Shown here in pieces: positions 15,118 through 24,750 of a stretch of 32,301 nt of DNA. Source of the DNA: Heliobacteriaceae bacterium (GTDB lineage: Bacteria > Bacillota > Desulfitobacteriia > Heliobacteriales > Heliobacteriaceae); contig JAQWAU010000020.1 of assembly GCA_028707535.1 (NCBI GenBank), positions 1 to 32,301 of the forward strand. The letters run 5' to 3'. Each line of letters begins with the position of its first letter. Position 1 is the first letter of the stretch. Position numbers and translations under genes: made by a program. A model generated the notes under the pieces. That model did not search any database. It saw nothing but the letters and a program-made list of their open reading frames with translations, and was not told where the DNA came from.

Positions 15118-16500
15118 TTACGGTTCTAATTCTTGTACCAGTTGTTTAAATTTCAGACCCCGCTGTTCATAATCCGTAAACATATCCCAACTGGCACAAG
15201 CCGGACTCAACAAAACAACATCACCGGCCCGGGCCAATCCGGCTGCCGCCTTAACCGTCTCCCCAAATTCCTGCACCCGGACGATCCGGTTATAACCGGT
15301 GGCCCGTACACTCGCCTCGATGGCCCCCGCCGCTTGGCCCACCAACACCAGCCCTTTAACCCGTTGCTCAATCACCGCCGCAAAGGTGGAAAAATCACTG
15401 CCTTTGTTCTTCCCACCGGCGATCAATACCACCGGACAATCGTAGGCCTCGATCGCCTTGATCGCTGCGTCCGGATTCGTCCCCTTGGAATCATTGATAT
15501 AAGTGACTCCGTTTACCATCCCGACCAGTTCCATCCGGTGGGCCACCGGCTGGAACGCCTTTAAGGCCCCGGCAACGATTGGTCCGGGAATCCCCAGACT
15601 AAGGGCGCCGGCACAAGCAGCAAGCACGTTTTCCAGGTTATGGACCCCTTTAAGCTGCAGGTCACCGGTCCGGATTACCGGCACCGTACCGGCAGGCCCG
15701 GCAAACCAGACCAGATCATCCCGCAAAAAAGCGCCGGCCGGGACTTCCCGGGAGCGGCTGAATTGCCACACCCGGCCCGGACATTCGGTGGCCAAACCGG
15801 CAACCAAGGAGTCATCGGCGTTCAACACGCAAAAATCCCCAGCCCTTTGGTTACGGAAAATCCGGGCCTTTACCTCCCGGTATGCGGCCATCGTGCCATG
15901 CCGGTCCAAATGGTCGGGGGTAATATTCAAGATCATCGCCAAGCGCGGGCGAAACGTTGTGACCGTTTCCAACTGGAAAGAAGATACCTCGGCCACCACC
16001 CACCGCCCGGACGTCAACCCGGCTACATCGGCCACCAACGGCCGGCCGATATTACCCCCGACCAAAGGCTGCCAACCGGCAGCATCGAGAATTGCGCCGA
16101 CCATTGCCGTCGTCGTTGTTTTGCCGTTAGTTCCGGTAATCGCAACAAAAGGAACCGGTGAGAGTAAAAAGGCCAATTCTAATTCACCGGTTAACGGGAT
16201 CCCGTTTTGCCGGGCCTCTTGGGCCGGGGGAACACTCAAGGGAACCCCCGGACTCATTACTACTTCGGTAAACCCCCCCGCCACGGCCGGGGGATACCCG
16301 TCACCATGAACTTCAATCCCCAGCTGCAGCAATTCCCGGCAACCCGGGATGGCCGAGGCCGGTTTTTGGTCGCAAATCGTCACCCGGGCGCCTAAGCCGG
16401 CCAAAACCCGGGCTGCCGCCAGCCCGCTTTTCCCGGCGCCCACCACCAATACTTTAGGCCCATCCTGCCACCGTTTGTTCAAAGAATTCATTCCTTCCAA
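15118..16500 (-). CDS. murD: UDP-N-acetylmuramoylalanine--D-glutamate ligase MurD
   Basis: MurD adds D-glutamate to UDP-MurNAc-L-alanine with ATP. The 460-residue protein has the N-terminal VVGAGKSGLAAA (about 19-30), the ATP loop GTNGKTTT (123-130), the LNITPDHLDRH block and the C-terminal LIAGGKNKGSDF and LLSPACASWDMF motifs. The start is uncertain: TTG 16500 has AGAGG six bases upstream, ATG 16491 has its GGAAGGA directly adjacent, and TTG 16482 has AAGGA nine bases upstream. The difference is at most six residues. It lies nine bases behind mraY. Confidence 0.95.
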   Translation of the reverse strand: MEGMNSLNKRWQDGPKVLVVGAGKSGLAAARVLAGLGARVTICDQKPASAIPGCRELLQLGIEVHGDGYPPAVAGGFTEVVMSPGVPLSVPPAQEARQNGIPLTGELELAFLLSPVPFVAITGTNGKTTTTAMVGAILDAAGWQPLVGGNIGRPLVADVAGLTSGRWVVAEVSSFQLETVTTFRPRLAMILNITPDHLDRHGTMAAYREVKARIFRNQRAGDFCVLNADDSLVAGLATECPGRVWQFSRSREVPAGAFLRDDLVWFAGPAGTVPVIRTGDLQLKGVHNLENVLAACAGALSLGIPGPIVAGALKAFQPVAHRMELVGMVNGVTYINDSKGTNPDAAIKAIEAYDCPVVLIAGGKNKGSDFSTFAAVIEQRVKGLVLVGQAAGAIEASVRATGYNRIVRVQEFGETVKAAAGLARAGDVVLLSPACASWDMFTDYEQRGLKFKQLVQELEP

Positions 16501-16509
16501 AAAGCGCCT

Positions 16510-17475
16510 CTAAAAGCGGATATTAAATGCCAACATGGTCCCGGCAGCTGCCGCCACCAGGGCTAAGGCCCAAAAGGAGTAGACCACAACTTCTTCCCGC
16601 CAACCACACAGTTCAAAATGGTGGTGTAACGGACTCATCCGGAAAATCCGCTTACCCCGCAAGCGAAAAGAAACCACTTGCAAAATCACCGATAAAGCCT
16701 CGACCACAAACACACCGGCCAGTACCGGTAACACCAATTCCGTCCGGGTCACCATCGCCAAAGTGGCGATACTTCCCCCTAAGGCCAAGGAACCGGTATC
16801 TCCCATAAACATACGTGCCGGGTGACGGTTGAAGAACAAGAAACCGAGACAACCACCAGCCAGGGCAGCAGCAAAGACGGCAGCCACCATGCTGTTTTGC
16901 GCCAAGGCGATCACCAAAAAGGCCAAACCCACCCAGAAGGTCATTCCTGCCGCTAAACCATCCAACCCATCCGCCAGATTGACGGCATTAGTTGTTCCCG
17001 TAATCAGTACCAGGGCCAAAACATAATACCAGTTTCCTGCTTCCCACCAAAAATCGCCGACCGGTATGTAAAGAGCCGTGCCGCGGTCCAAACCGTGGAC
17101 AATCCCATAGGTTAACACCACCGCAATTAACACTTGGCCCAGGATCTTTTGTTTAGCCCTAAGTCCCAAGGAACGCTTAAAAATAATTTTAATTGCATCA
17201 TCCAAAAAACCGATACAGCCAAAACTCAAGGTGCCCAATAACAACATGCCCAGCACCGGTGACCAACCAGCCGCAATCAAAGCGCCGGCAGGAATGGCCA
17301 GTAAAAACATCACCCCACCCATGGTTGGGGTGCCACTTTTCCGCATGTGGGCTTGGGGGCCATCCTCCCGGATATTTTGCCCAAATTTTAACCGGCGCAA
17401 AACCGGAATCAACCATGGCCCGGTAACCAACCCGACCATGCCGGCAATCAAAAAAGCGTATATTACAGGTTCCAT
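16510..17475 (-). CDS. mraY: Phospho-N-acetylmuramoyl-pentapeptide-transferase MraY
   Basis: MraY moves phospho-MurNAc-pentapeptide onto undecaprenyl phosphate, forming lipid I. The 321-residue membrane protein has about ten hydrophobic segments. The catalytic DD pair is D92-D93 in GFLDDAIK. NAVNLADGLDGLA (about 164-176), MGDTGSLALGG and the HHHFE stretch near 285 complete the active site. The start is ATG. It lies 12 bases behind murF, whose last codons carry the ribosome binding site AAAGGGATGAAG. Confidence 0.97.
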   Translation of the reverse strand: MEPVIYAFLIAGMVGLVTGPWLIPVLRRLKFGQNIREDGPQAHMRKSGTPTMGGVMFLLAIPAGALIAAGWSPVLGMLLLGTLSFGCIGFLDDAIKIIFKRSLGLRAKQKILGQVLIAVVLTYGIVHGLDRGTALYIPVGDFWWEAGNWYYVLALVLITGTTNAVNLADGLDGLAAGMTFWVGLAFLVIALAQNSMVAAVFAAALAGGCLGFLFFNRHPARMFMGDTGSLALGGSIATLAMVTRTELVLPVLAGVFVVEALSVILQVVSFRLRGKRIFRMSPLHHHFELCGWREEVVVYSFWALALVAAAAGTMLAFNIRF

Positions 17476-17487
17476 GTCTTCATCCCT

Positions 17488-18966
17488 TTAATCCTTTAGC
17501 GCCATCACCAGCCGTTCCAAATGCATGCCCCGGGAAGCTTTCACCAGGATATAGTCCCCGGGACGCAACAAGCCCGGCAGCACCTTGACGGCTGTCTCGA
17601 CATCAGGTGTCCACATAATGTTCTCACGATTCATCCCCGCTTTCAAGGCGCCATCAACACAGTGGGCCGCCAGGTTGCCAATCGCCACCAACAGATCGTA
17701 GCCCGATTCAGCTACCTGTTTACCCACCTGTTCATGAGAATCAACCGCCAAAAAGCCAAGCTCGTACATCTCCCCCAAAACCGCAACCTTGCGGTGAAGC
17801 CCCGCCAAACCGGCCAGCGTCGTCAAAGCCGCTTCCATCGCTGCCGGGTTGGCATTATACGCATCATTAATCAAAGTGATCCCCCCGGGAAGCCGGTGGG
17901 TTTCCCACCGCAAAGCAGACAACCGGGCCTGCCCCAACCCTTGGGCCGCCTGGGCCAAATTGCCCCCAAGAACATAGGTAACCGCCAAAGCGGCCAGGGC
18001 ATTACCCGCCTGGTGCCTCCCCGGCAAGGGCAGAAAAAATGCAAAATTCTCGATTGTATCTACCGGCCCCTCTGGTCCGGCGAGCACAACAACCCGGCCC
18101 TGGACGGAAGAACCCTGCCCTTCAGGTAAAAGTTCGACCTTGTCGGCGATCACCGCGGTTACCAAATGTCCACCCGCCATGCCACCGGCAATAAGCCCCT
18201 GCATCAACTCTTCCAGAGAAAGCCCGTAATAAACCGCCGGCCGCCGGCAAAGGAGGGCTTGGGCTACCACCGCCGGCACCTGGCCATTGACAACCGCCGT
18301 CCCGTCCGGTGGTAAGGCCCCTAGCAGTTCCCCCTTTGCCTGGGCAATCGCGGCCAAACTTCCCAGCAATTCCAAATGTACCGGGCCAATATTGGTAAGT
18401 ACCCCAATTTGCGGCCGGGCAATCGCACATAAGGCCCGAATCTGCCCCGGACCACGCATGCCCATCTCCACCACCAGGGCCTGGTGATGAGCCTGCACAC
18501 CCAAAACCGTTAACGGCAACCCAATTTCATTATTAAAGTTGCCGGGATTATTCCAAACCTTGAACTGGGTACCCAGAGCCGCGGCCAGAAGGTCTTTCGT
18601 TGAAGTCTTGCCGGTAGAACCGGTTACGGCAATCACCGGCAGCTTCAATGTCTCCCGGTATGCCCGGGCACAGGCCTGTAACGCCTGCAAGCCATCAGCC
18701 ACTTCCAAAATCGCCTTACCCGGCCCCAACAACGGCAGCCAGGCTGCCTCTATTTGTCGGACTACGGCACAGACCGCCCCGGCAGCCAGTGCTTGCGCCA
18801 CGAATAAATGGCCATCCGCCTTTTCCCCCGGCAAGGCAAAAAAAACATCGCCTGCCGTAACCAGCCGGCTGTCAACCCGGGCCACCCCGTCTATGGCCGT
18901 AGTGGCATCCCCAAACACTTTTCCCCCGGCCCACCCGGCCAATCCGGCGACATCAACCCCGCGCAT
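17488..18966 (-). CDS. murF: UDP-MurNAc-tripeptide--D-alanyl-D-alanine ligase MurF
   Basis: MurF adds the D-Ala-D-Ala dipeptide, completing the pentapeptide precursor. The 492-residue protein is somewhat longer than the usual 450-460; the extra length is spread through the middle part. It has the ATP loop GSTGKTST (116-123), the NFNNEIGLPLT block (about 142-152) and NDAYNANPAAM in the C-terminal half. The ATG start lies inside the end of murE (14-base overlap), so translation is probably coupled. Confidence 0.96.
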   Translation of the reverse strand: MRGVDVAGLAGWAGGKVFGDATTAIDGVARVDSRLVTAGDVFFALPGEKADGHLFVAQALAAGAVCAVVRQIEAAWLPLLGPGKAILEVADGLQALQACARAYRETLKLPVIAVTGSTGKTSTKDLLAAALGTQFKVWNNPGNFNNEIGLPLTVLGVQAHHQALVVEMGMRGPGQIRALCAIARPQIGVLTNIGPVHLELLGSLAAIAQAKGELLGALPPDGTAVVNGQVPAVVAQALLCRRPAVYYGLSLEELMQGLIAGGMAGGHLVTAVIADKVELLPEGQGSSVQGRVVVLAGPEGPVDTIENFAFFLPLPGRHQAGNALAALAVTYVLGGNLAQAAQGLGQARLSALRWETHRLPGGITLINDAYNANPAAMEAALTTLAGLAGLHRKVAVLGEMYELGFLAVDSHEQVGKQVAESGYDLLVAIGNLAAHCVDGALKAGMNRENIMWTPDVETAVKVLPGLLRPGDYILVKASRGMHLERLVMALKD

Positions 18967-20455
18967 AGCCCATCTCCCGCAATACCGCTCCGGCTACCTT
19001 CCGGTCATTAAAAGGCAAAACGGTTTTCCCTACCACCTGGTAAGTTTCGTGCCCTTTACCGGCAATTAAAACCAGGTCACCCGGCCGGGCCTGTTGTAAA
19101 GCCGAACGGATGGCCTCCGCCCGGTTCACCTCCACCTGGTAAGAAGCACCTTTAACCCCCTGAATGCCGGGAATAATGTCCCCGATGATGTTTTCCGGAT
19201 CCTCGGTGCGGGGATTATCCGAAGTAACCACGGTCACATCACTCAACCGGGCCACCACAGAACCCATTTTCGGCCGTTTCGTCCGGTCACGGTCCCCGCC
19301 ACAGCCAAACACCGTGATCACCCGGCCAGAGGTAACCGTCCGGGCCGTAGTCAACACGTTTTCCAGCCCATCCGGGGTATGGGCGTAATCCACAATTACA
19401 CTAAAAGGCTGTCCCTGTTTGATCACCTCAAACCTCCCCGGCACCCCCGGCACCGCCCCGAGTGCCCGGACCCCTACATCCGGATCCACCCCGGCTGCCA
19501 AGCCAACCGTGAAAGCAGCCAAGGCATTAGCAATATTAAACCGCCCGGTCAGCTGTAAACTTAAGGATACCGTACCTCCCGGATAAGCAACTTTACACCT
19601 GGTCCCTTGCGCCTGTACCACCAGGTCGGTAGCGCGAACCGTGGCAGCCGCGTCGATTCCGTAGGTAATCACCGGCACCGCCGATTTTTGGGCAAAAAAA
19701 TTAGCTTGGGGGTCATCAGCGTTAATTATCGCCTTTTTTTTCGAGAATTTACTCCCCTGCCCCAGTTCCATAAACAACCGGGCTTTCGCCGCCCGATAGC
19801 TGGTCAAAGTGCCATGGTAATCCAAATGATCCTGAGTCAAATTAGTAAAAACACCAAGGTCAAATTCCACTCCCTGCACCCGCTGTTGTTCCAAGGCATG
19901 TGACGAAACCTCCATAACGACCGCATCGGCCCCGGCATTGGTCATCCCAGCCAGCAATGCCTGGAGGTCCAGGGATTCCGGTGTTGTACGGGTAGCCGGC
20001 CAACTCCTTTTTTCCATCCGGTTACCAATGGTACCGATCACCCCTACCGAATACCCGTAGGCCCGCAATACGGCCTCGATCAGATGGCAGGTCGTCGTCT
20101 TGCCATTTGTACCGGTTACCCCAACCATTAAAAGGCGGCGGGCCGGGTGAGCGTAAAAAGCGGCCGCCGCCAAGGCCATACTCTCCCTGGCTGACTCCAC
20201 CAGGATCTGGGGGACAGCCAAAGGCAAAAACCGTTCTACAACTAAAGCGACCGCTCCTTGGTTTACCGCCTCCAGCGCAAAATCATGACCATCAAATTGC
20301 TGTCCCGGAATGCAGAAAAAAACAAATCCCGGTTGTACCCGCCTGGAATCATAGGCCAAGCCCTTTACATCAAGGTGGGATAGCGATGCCGACGGATCGG
20401 CAGCCAACCTGAGTTCCGCCACATCCATTTCCGCTAAAATCCGGCTTAATTCCAC
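18953..20455 (-). CDS. murE: UDP-MurNAc-L-Ala-D-Glu--meso-diaminopimelate ligase MurE
   Basis: MurE adds the third stem-peptide residue. The 500-residue protein has the ATP loop GTNGKTTT (115-122), the SSHALEQQRV block (185-194) and the motif DNPRTEDP (413-420). DNPR is the signature of enzymes that take meso-diaminopimelate rather than lysine, so the wall is probably of the meso-DAP type. The start is GTG with a purine-rich GAGAGGGAGGGG stretch directly upstream. It is separated from ftsI by 68 bases holding a -10-like box and a palindrome, and overlaps murF. Confidence 0.97.
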   Translation of the reverse strand: MELSRILAEMDVAELRLAADPSASLSHLDVKGLAYDSRRVQPGFVFFCIPGQQFDGHDFALEAVNQGAVALVVERFLPLAVPQILVESARESMALAAAAFYAHPARRLLMVGVTGTNGKTTTCHLIEAVLRAYGYSVGVIGTIGNRMEKRSWPATRTTPESLDLQALLAGMTNAGADAVVMEVSSHALEQQRVQGVEFDLGVFTNLTQDHLDYHGTLTSYRAAKARLFMELGQGSKFSKKKAIINADDPQANFFAQKSAVPVITYGIDAAATVRATDLVVQAQGTRCKVAYPGGTVSLSLQLTGRFNIANALAAFTVGLAAGVDPDVGVRALGAVPGVPGRFEVIKQGQPFSVIVDYAHTPDGLENVLTTARTVTSGRVITVFGCGGDRDRTKRPKMGSVVARLSDVTVVTSDNPRTEDPENIIGDIIPGIQGVKGASYQVEVNRAEAIRSALQQARPGDLVLIAGKGHETYQVVGKTVLPFNDRKVAGAVLREMGYARG

Positions 20456-20503
20456 ACGCTCCCCTCCCTCTCCTTGATATTTTTCCCAAAAACGGCAAAG
20501 GGG

Positions 20504-20519
20504 ATTCTTAAGAATTATA
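20504..20519 (-). promoter_or_regulatory. Possible internal promoter and operator before murE
   Basis: TATAAT (20514-20519) overlaps the 12-bp palindrome ATTCTTAAGAAT (20504-20515). No good -35 is visible, so strength is doubtful. The arrangement would suit a repressor covering the -10, but no regulator is recognised. Confidence 0.3.
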
Positions 20520-20523
20520 CACC

Positions 20524-22749
20524 TTATGGTCCTGATTCATCCAGAGCGGCAAATTCGACCTGTACAACGGTACCGACAGATACTTTGCGACCCGCCGGAA
20601 TACTTTGCTTTTGGGCCAAGCCGGAACCAACCGGCTCAAAGGACAACCCTGCTTTAGCCAGCAGTTCCGCCGCTTGGCGAATACTTTTACCGGCTAAGTT
20701 CGGGCAGACCGCTTCACCACCCGGCCGGGCCGTCACGGCCTTTGACTCATTACCCAAATAAAGGATCACCGCCGTATTCGGGAGGACCTTTTCCCCTGGT
20801 TTCGGCAACTGATCAACGACCTTGGTGCCGAACCCCTCGGTGGCAATCCCCAGCCCGACCCGCCGCAGTTTATCTTCCGCTTCACTCAAATTGATCCCGG
20901 TAACCAAGGGTACCACCGCCCCTTCGACCCGGTCTTCCACCGCCGCCGGAAGATCACCGGTATTAACCTGGGGAGGGATACCTAAATGCCGGAGCACATC
21001 AGTCATGACCGCCCGAAAAACCGGGGCCGCAACCAGGCCGCCGAAATACGTCCCCCCTTGGGGAGCGTCAATCACAACCAGGCAGATTACTGCCGGGTCA
21101 TTGGCCGGGGCAAGGCCGATAAACGAAGCGACATACTCACCTTCAAGGTAGCCGCCACCCGGTTTAATCTTCTGGGCCGTTCCGGTTTTGCCGCCTACCC
21201 GGTGCCCTTCAATAAAGGCATTGCGCCCGGTTCCTTTCGAAACAACCGTCTCAAGGATCAAGTTTAGGCGTTGGGCCGTTTCTTGAGAAACAACCTGGCG
21301 CACCATTACCGGCTCGAATGTCTGGAGAACAGCTCCTTGGGGATCAACAATCTTTTCAACCAATTGGGGTTTCATCAGTTTACCGCCGTTGGCAACCGCC
21401 GCCGCCGCCGTAATCAACTGCAGCGGGGTAACCGCATTGGCCTGACCGATGGACATAGTGGCCACATCAATCGGCTTGATCGCTTTTCGGGGGACCAGAA
21501 CCCCGCCTTCTTCGCCATTTAACGTAATCCCGGTCGGCGAACCAAACCCGAAAGCCAGCAGATAATCATAAAACTTTTCGGCCCCTAAATTCATGCCGAT
21601 ATTGACAAACCCGGTATTGCACGAATTTTGGACCACCTCGGCAAAGGTTTGCGACCCATGGCCCCCATCTTTCCAGCACTTGACCCGTTGCTTACCCACC
21701 TGCGCATAACCGGGATCAAAAAACCGGTCGGAATCCTTGACCGTCCCTTCTTCCATGGCCGCAGCAGCGGTAACGATTTTGAAGGTTGACCCCGGCTCGT
21801 AACAATCGTTAATCGCCCGGTTACGCCGGTAGGCACCCGAGTATTTATCCCGTTCGTTAGGGTCAAAACTGGGCCGGTTGGCCAACCCGAGGATTCGCCC
21901 GGTTTTCACTTCCATCACAATTACCGTGGCGCCCTTCGGCTTGCATTCGCGTTCCAATTTGTCCAGTTCCCGTTCGATTATGTATTGCGCAGTTTCATCA
22001 ATGGTCAAAACCAAACCATGGCCATCCACAGGCCGGATAAACATGTGTTCCGCCTGGGGCAGTTCCCGGTTATCGGCGTCATATTCGGCAACAATCTTCC
22101 CGGGCAAACCCCGGAGTTGCTCATCAAACAGCAGCTCCAGCCCTTCAATCCCCTGGGAATCAGTGTCGGTAATCCCCAAGACATGGGCCAGGAGTTTCCC
22201 TTTTTCGTAATACCGCTTACTTTCCGGAATGAAATCGATACCCGGCAATTGCGCTTGCCGCAGTTGGGCCGCCTTGTCCGGCTCCACTTTGCGCTTTACC
22301 CAGACAAAACCTGTATTTGGTTTCGTGATCAAGGCGAATACCTTTTCTACATCCATCTCTAAGACTTGAGCCAGTTCCTGGGCGATCTCCCGTTCCCGCT
22401 CGCTTTTACGTACCTCTGCCGGATTGGCCACAATTGAATCAACACTCACGGAAACCGCCAATGAGCGCATATTTCGATCATAAATCGGGCCCCGTTTAGC
22501 CTCTACCGGCAAATCCCGCAAACGGACATCCTCCGCTTTGGCGGCATAAAAAGCCCCATTCACAATCTGCACCCAAAACAACCGTATAATCATAATTACC
22601 AACAAAAGGGCAAACACCAAAAACAACTGGGTAGCCCTTTTGCGCAATTGTCCCGGTGTAGTGTACAAAGGACCCTCTCCCCACCCCAAAATCAAATCCT
22701 CCCGGTTTTCCGGGAGGAACCGCCCGGCGATTTGCTTGCCTGACGTCAT
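20524..22749 (-). CDS. Class B penicillin-binding protein with two PASTA domains (FtsI/SpoVD type)
   Basis: This membrane-bound D,D-transpeptidase crosslinks septal or spore peptidoglycan, partnered by FtsW. In the 741-residue protein one membrane segment lies near 42-60 and a dimerisation domain at about 80-240. The transpeptidase domain has S321-x-x-K324 in GSTFK, SCN at 376-378 and KTGT at 521-524. Two PASTA domains follow at about 609-667 and 680-735. This layout is that of SpoVD and of PASTA-bearing Pbp2B. Only one such gene stands here, where Bacillus has two (pbpB and spoVD), so it may do both jobs or the second is elsewhere. The ATG has no close ribosome binding site; TTG 22668, with GGGAGAGGG upstream, is a possible alternative start. 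Confidence 0.93.
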   Translation of the reverse strand: MTSGKQIAGRFLPENREDLILGWGEGPLYTTPGQLRKRATQLFLVFALLLVIMIIRLFWVQIVNGAFYAAKAEDVRLRDLPVEAKRGPIYDRNMRSLAVSVSVDSIVANPAEVRKSEREREIAQELAQVLEMDVEKVFALITKPNTGFVWVKRKVEPDKAAQLRQAQLPGIDFIPESKRYYEKGKLLAHVLGITDTDSQGIEGLELLFDEQLRGLPGKIVAEYDADNRELPQAEHMFIRPVDGHGLVLTIDETAQYIIERELDKLERECKPKGATVIVMEVKTGRILGLANRPSFDPNERDKYSGAYRRNRAINDCYEPGSTFKIVTAAAAMEEGTVKDSDRFFDPGYAQVGKQRVKCWKDGGHGSQTFAEVVQNSCNTGFVNIGMNLGAEKFYDYLLAFGFGSPTGITLNGEEGGVLVPRKAIKPIDVATMSIGQANAVTPLQLITAAAAVANGGKLMKPQLVEKIVDPQGAVLQTFEPVMVRQVVSQETAQRLNLILETVVSKGTGRNAFIEGHRVGGKTGTAQKIKPGGGYLEGEYVASFIGLAPANDPAVICLVVIDAPQGGTYFGGLVAAPVFRAVMTDVLRHLGIPPQVNTGDLPAAVEDRVEGAVVPLVTGINLSEAEDKLRRVGLGIATEGFGTKVVDQLPKPGEKVLPNTAVILYLGNESKAVTARPGGEAVCPNLAGKSIRQAAELLAKAGLSFEPVGSGLAQKQSIPAGRKVSVGTVVQVEFAALDESGP

Positions 22750-22770
22750 TGTTTGTGTTCAAGCTAATCC

Positions 22771-23292
22771 TCAAGACCGGGCAACCTTAGCCCCAGGGCG
22801 TAACCGCTCAACAAAGCGGGTTAATGCCGCCACTAAGGGATTGCTGCCCACCGGTAACTCTGCGGTCGCCACCACGGCCCCTGCCGCCGGTTCGATTCCG
22901 GCCCGCCCGGCTGCCGCCGCCGGTGCCGTTGCCCGACCCAAGGCCAGTAATTCCTTGCCTTGTACCGGCTGCATGCCCAATTTTGTTGTCGCGATCATTT
23001 CAATCCGGTTTAAGGCCTGTAACTGGTTAACTTCCATTTGCAGGTACTCAACCTGTTTTTTCTCCTGGACAACTTCCCGACGTAGTTGCTGTACCTGTTT
23101 TCCCAGCAGGGTAATGGCCGAATACTGGGCCGCGATAAACAACCCGCAGAATAGCACCACCAAAGTATAACCAACCAAATGCCGATGCCACCGGCGACTA
23201 TTCCGCCGGTTCGTCTTCGGGAGCCGGCCCGTTTTTGCCGGGGTTACCGTTGTTTCCTGCCGATAGGAAACCCGTGCCACAGCTCGATTCAA
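22771..23292 (-). CDS. ftsL: Cell division protein FtsL
   Basis: FtsL is a small bitopic protein of the divisome. The 173-residue product has a basic cytoplasmic tail (about 1-38), one membrane segment (about 40-60), and a leucine-rich coiled coil (about 60-100) ending in ATTKLGMQPV, typical of FtsL. The last 60 residues are rich in alanine, glycine and proline and look disordered; they make the protein longer than the usual 100-120. The start is TTG with GGAGGG nine bases upstream. Position between rsmH and the PBP gene supports the call. Confidence 0.85.
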   Translation of the reverse strand: MNRAVARVSYRQETTVTPAKTGRLPKTNRRNSRRWHRHLVGYTLVVLFCGLFIAAQYSAITLLGKQVQQLRREVVQEKKQVEYLQMEVNQLQALNRIEMIATTKLGMQPVQGKELLALGRATAPAAAAGRAGIEPAAGAVVATAELPVGSNPLVAALTRFVERLRPGAKVARS

Positions 23293-23350
23293 ACCTATTC
23301 ACCCTCCCTGGTCAATAGAACACTCGGTACCGCCACGCCCGGATTCGCCC

Positions 23351-24289
23351 TTAAAGTTTCTCGGCAACCCGAAGCTTGGCACTACGGGCCCGGGGATTGT
23401 TCGTTATTTCCTCAACCGAAGGAATTACCGGTTTTTTGGTCAATATTTTTACCGCCGGCCGCTTGCCACAAGCACAAGCCGGCAAATCCGGCGGGCAGAT
23501 GCAGCCGGTGGCCTGGGCGGCAAAAAACCGTTTAACCAACCGGTCTTCTAACGAATGAAAACTAATCACCACTACCCGGCCACCGGGGGCCAAAGCCGCC
23601 AACGCACCTGCCAATCCCTCCTGCAAGACCCCCAATTCGTCATTAACCGCAATCCGTAAGGCCTGGAACGTCCGTTTTGCCGGATGACCACCCGCCTGTC
23701 TGGCCCCAGCCGGAATTGCCGCCTTAACTATTTCGACCAGTTCGCTACTACGGGAAAAAGGCTGGCGCCGGCGACGCTCCACGACAAACCCGGCGATCCG
23801 TTTACCCCAGCGTTCCTCGCCATATTCCCAAAAAATCCGGGCCAATTCCGCCCCGGAATACTCGTTTAAGATGTCGGCAGCAGTAAGTTTAGCCCCTGGA
23901 TCCATCCGCATATCCAAGGGAGCATCGTCCCGGTAGGAAAACCCCCGTTCAACCGCTTCTAACTGGTAAGATGAAACCCCGATATCCAACAAAACACCAG
24001 CCAGTTCCCCCAGTACTCCCTGGGCAGAAGCAATCTCCGGCAAATGCCGGAAATTTGCCCGAACCAGCGCCACCCGCTCCAGATAAGGAGCCAACCGGCG
24101 CCGGGCGGCAGCCAGAGCTGCCGGATCCTGGTCCATACAAATTAAATTGGCCTGACCCCCGGTCGTCTCCATTAAAGCCAGACTGTGCCCCGCCCCACCT
24201 ACGGTACCATCCAGGTACCAAGCCTGGGGCCGGGGGGCCAAATACCGGATTACTTCCGCCGGCAAAACAGGGGTATGTTGAAAAGGCAT
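23351..24289 (-). CDS. rsmH: 16S rRNA (cytosine-1402-N4)-methyltransferase RsmH (MraW)
   Basis: RsmH methylates N4 of C1402 in the ribosomal P site using S-adenosylmethionine. The 312-residue length is standard. The cofactor loop GTVGGAGHS is at about 28-36, LLDIGVSSYQLE near 100 and the C-terminal VISFHSLEDRLVKRFF near 245 is typical. The start is ATG with AGGAGGT eight bases upstream. It follows mraZ by 18 bases, the standard dcw order. Confidence 0.97.
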   Translation of the reverse strand: MPFQHTPVLPAEVIRYLAPRPQAWYLDGTVGGAGHSLALMETTGGQANLICMDQDPAALAAARRRLAPYLERVALVRANFRHLPEIASAQGVLGELAGVLLDIGVSSYQLEAVERGFSYRDDAPLDMRMDPGAKLTAADILNEYSGAELARIFWEYGEERWGKRIAGFVVERRRRQPFSRSSELVEIVKAAIPAGARQAGGHPAKRTFQALRIAVNDELGVLQEGLAGALAALAPGGRVVVISFHSLEDRLVKRFFAAQATGCICPPDLPACACGKRPAVKILTKKPVIPSVEEITNNPRARSAKLRVAEKL

Positions 24290-24307
24290 TGCGGATTTAC
24301 CTCCTGC

Positions 24308-24739
24308 CTAAAGGTCAAAATCAACCAGGTGTTCCGCCACTTCCTCATAACTGGTGGCTGTCTCGGCATTGTAGCCTTGCCACCGCTCGTGGCTCCATAT
24401 TTCTACCCGGGTAGAAACCCCAATTACCACGGCTTCTTTGGTCAAAGCCGCGTATTCCCGCAGGTGGACAGGGATCAATATCCTGCCCTGCCGGTCGACT
24501 TCACATTCCGCCGCCCCGGAAAAAAAGAACCGTTGAAAAGCGCGGGCATCCGCCCTGGTAAAAGGTAAGCCCTTAAGTTTGGCTTCCAGGCGCTTCCATT
24601 CTTCTAGTGGGTAAACAAACAAACACCCGTCCAGCCCTTTGGTAGCTACAAAGCGTTCACCTAAGGCCTCGCGAAAACGGGCCGGGATAAAAAGCCGGCC
24701 TTTGGCGTCAACCGTATGCTGGTATTCCCCCATAAACAT
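24308..24739 (-). CDS. mraZ: Transcriptional regulator MraZ
   Basis: MraZ is a DNA-binding protein of the AbrB-like swapped-hairpin fold that controls its own dcw operon. I place the start at ATG 24739, giving 143 residues and the usual N-terminus [15 protein letters not shown] with GGGGA eight bases upstream. The longer frame from GTG 24754 has no ribosome binding site and would run into the proposed binding boxes. Two MraZ repeats are visible, each with a DxKGR or DRQGR motif (near residues 12 and 82). It is the first gene of the dcw block, behind a terminator and a series of AGTGG-like boxes. Confidence 0.96.
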   Translation of the reverse strand: MFMGEYQHTVDAKGRLFIPARFREALGERFVATKGLDGCLFVYPLEEWKRLEAKLKGLPFTRADARAFQRFFFSGAAECEVDRQGRILIPVHLREYAALTKEAVVIGVSTRVEIWSHERWQGYNAETATSYEEVAEHLVDFDL

Positions 24740-24750
24740 CGGTATATTCC

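Noticed and set aside
15503-16309. 268-codon open frame antisense to murD
   Set aside because: It is the complement of a GC-rich, strongly coding region. No family is recognisable, and murD fills the same bases.
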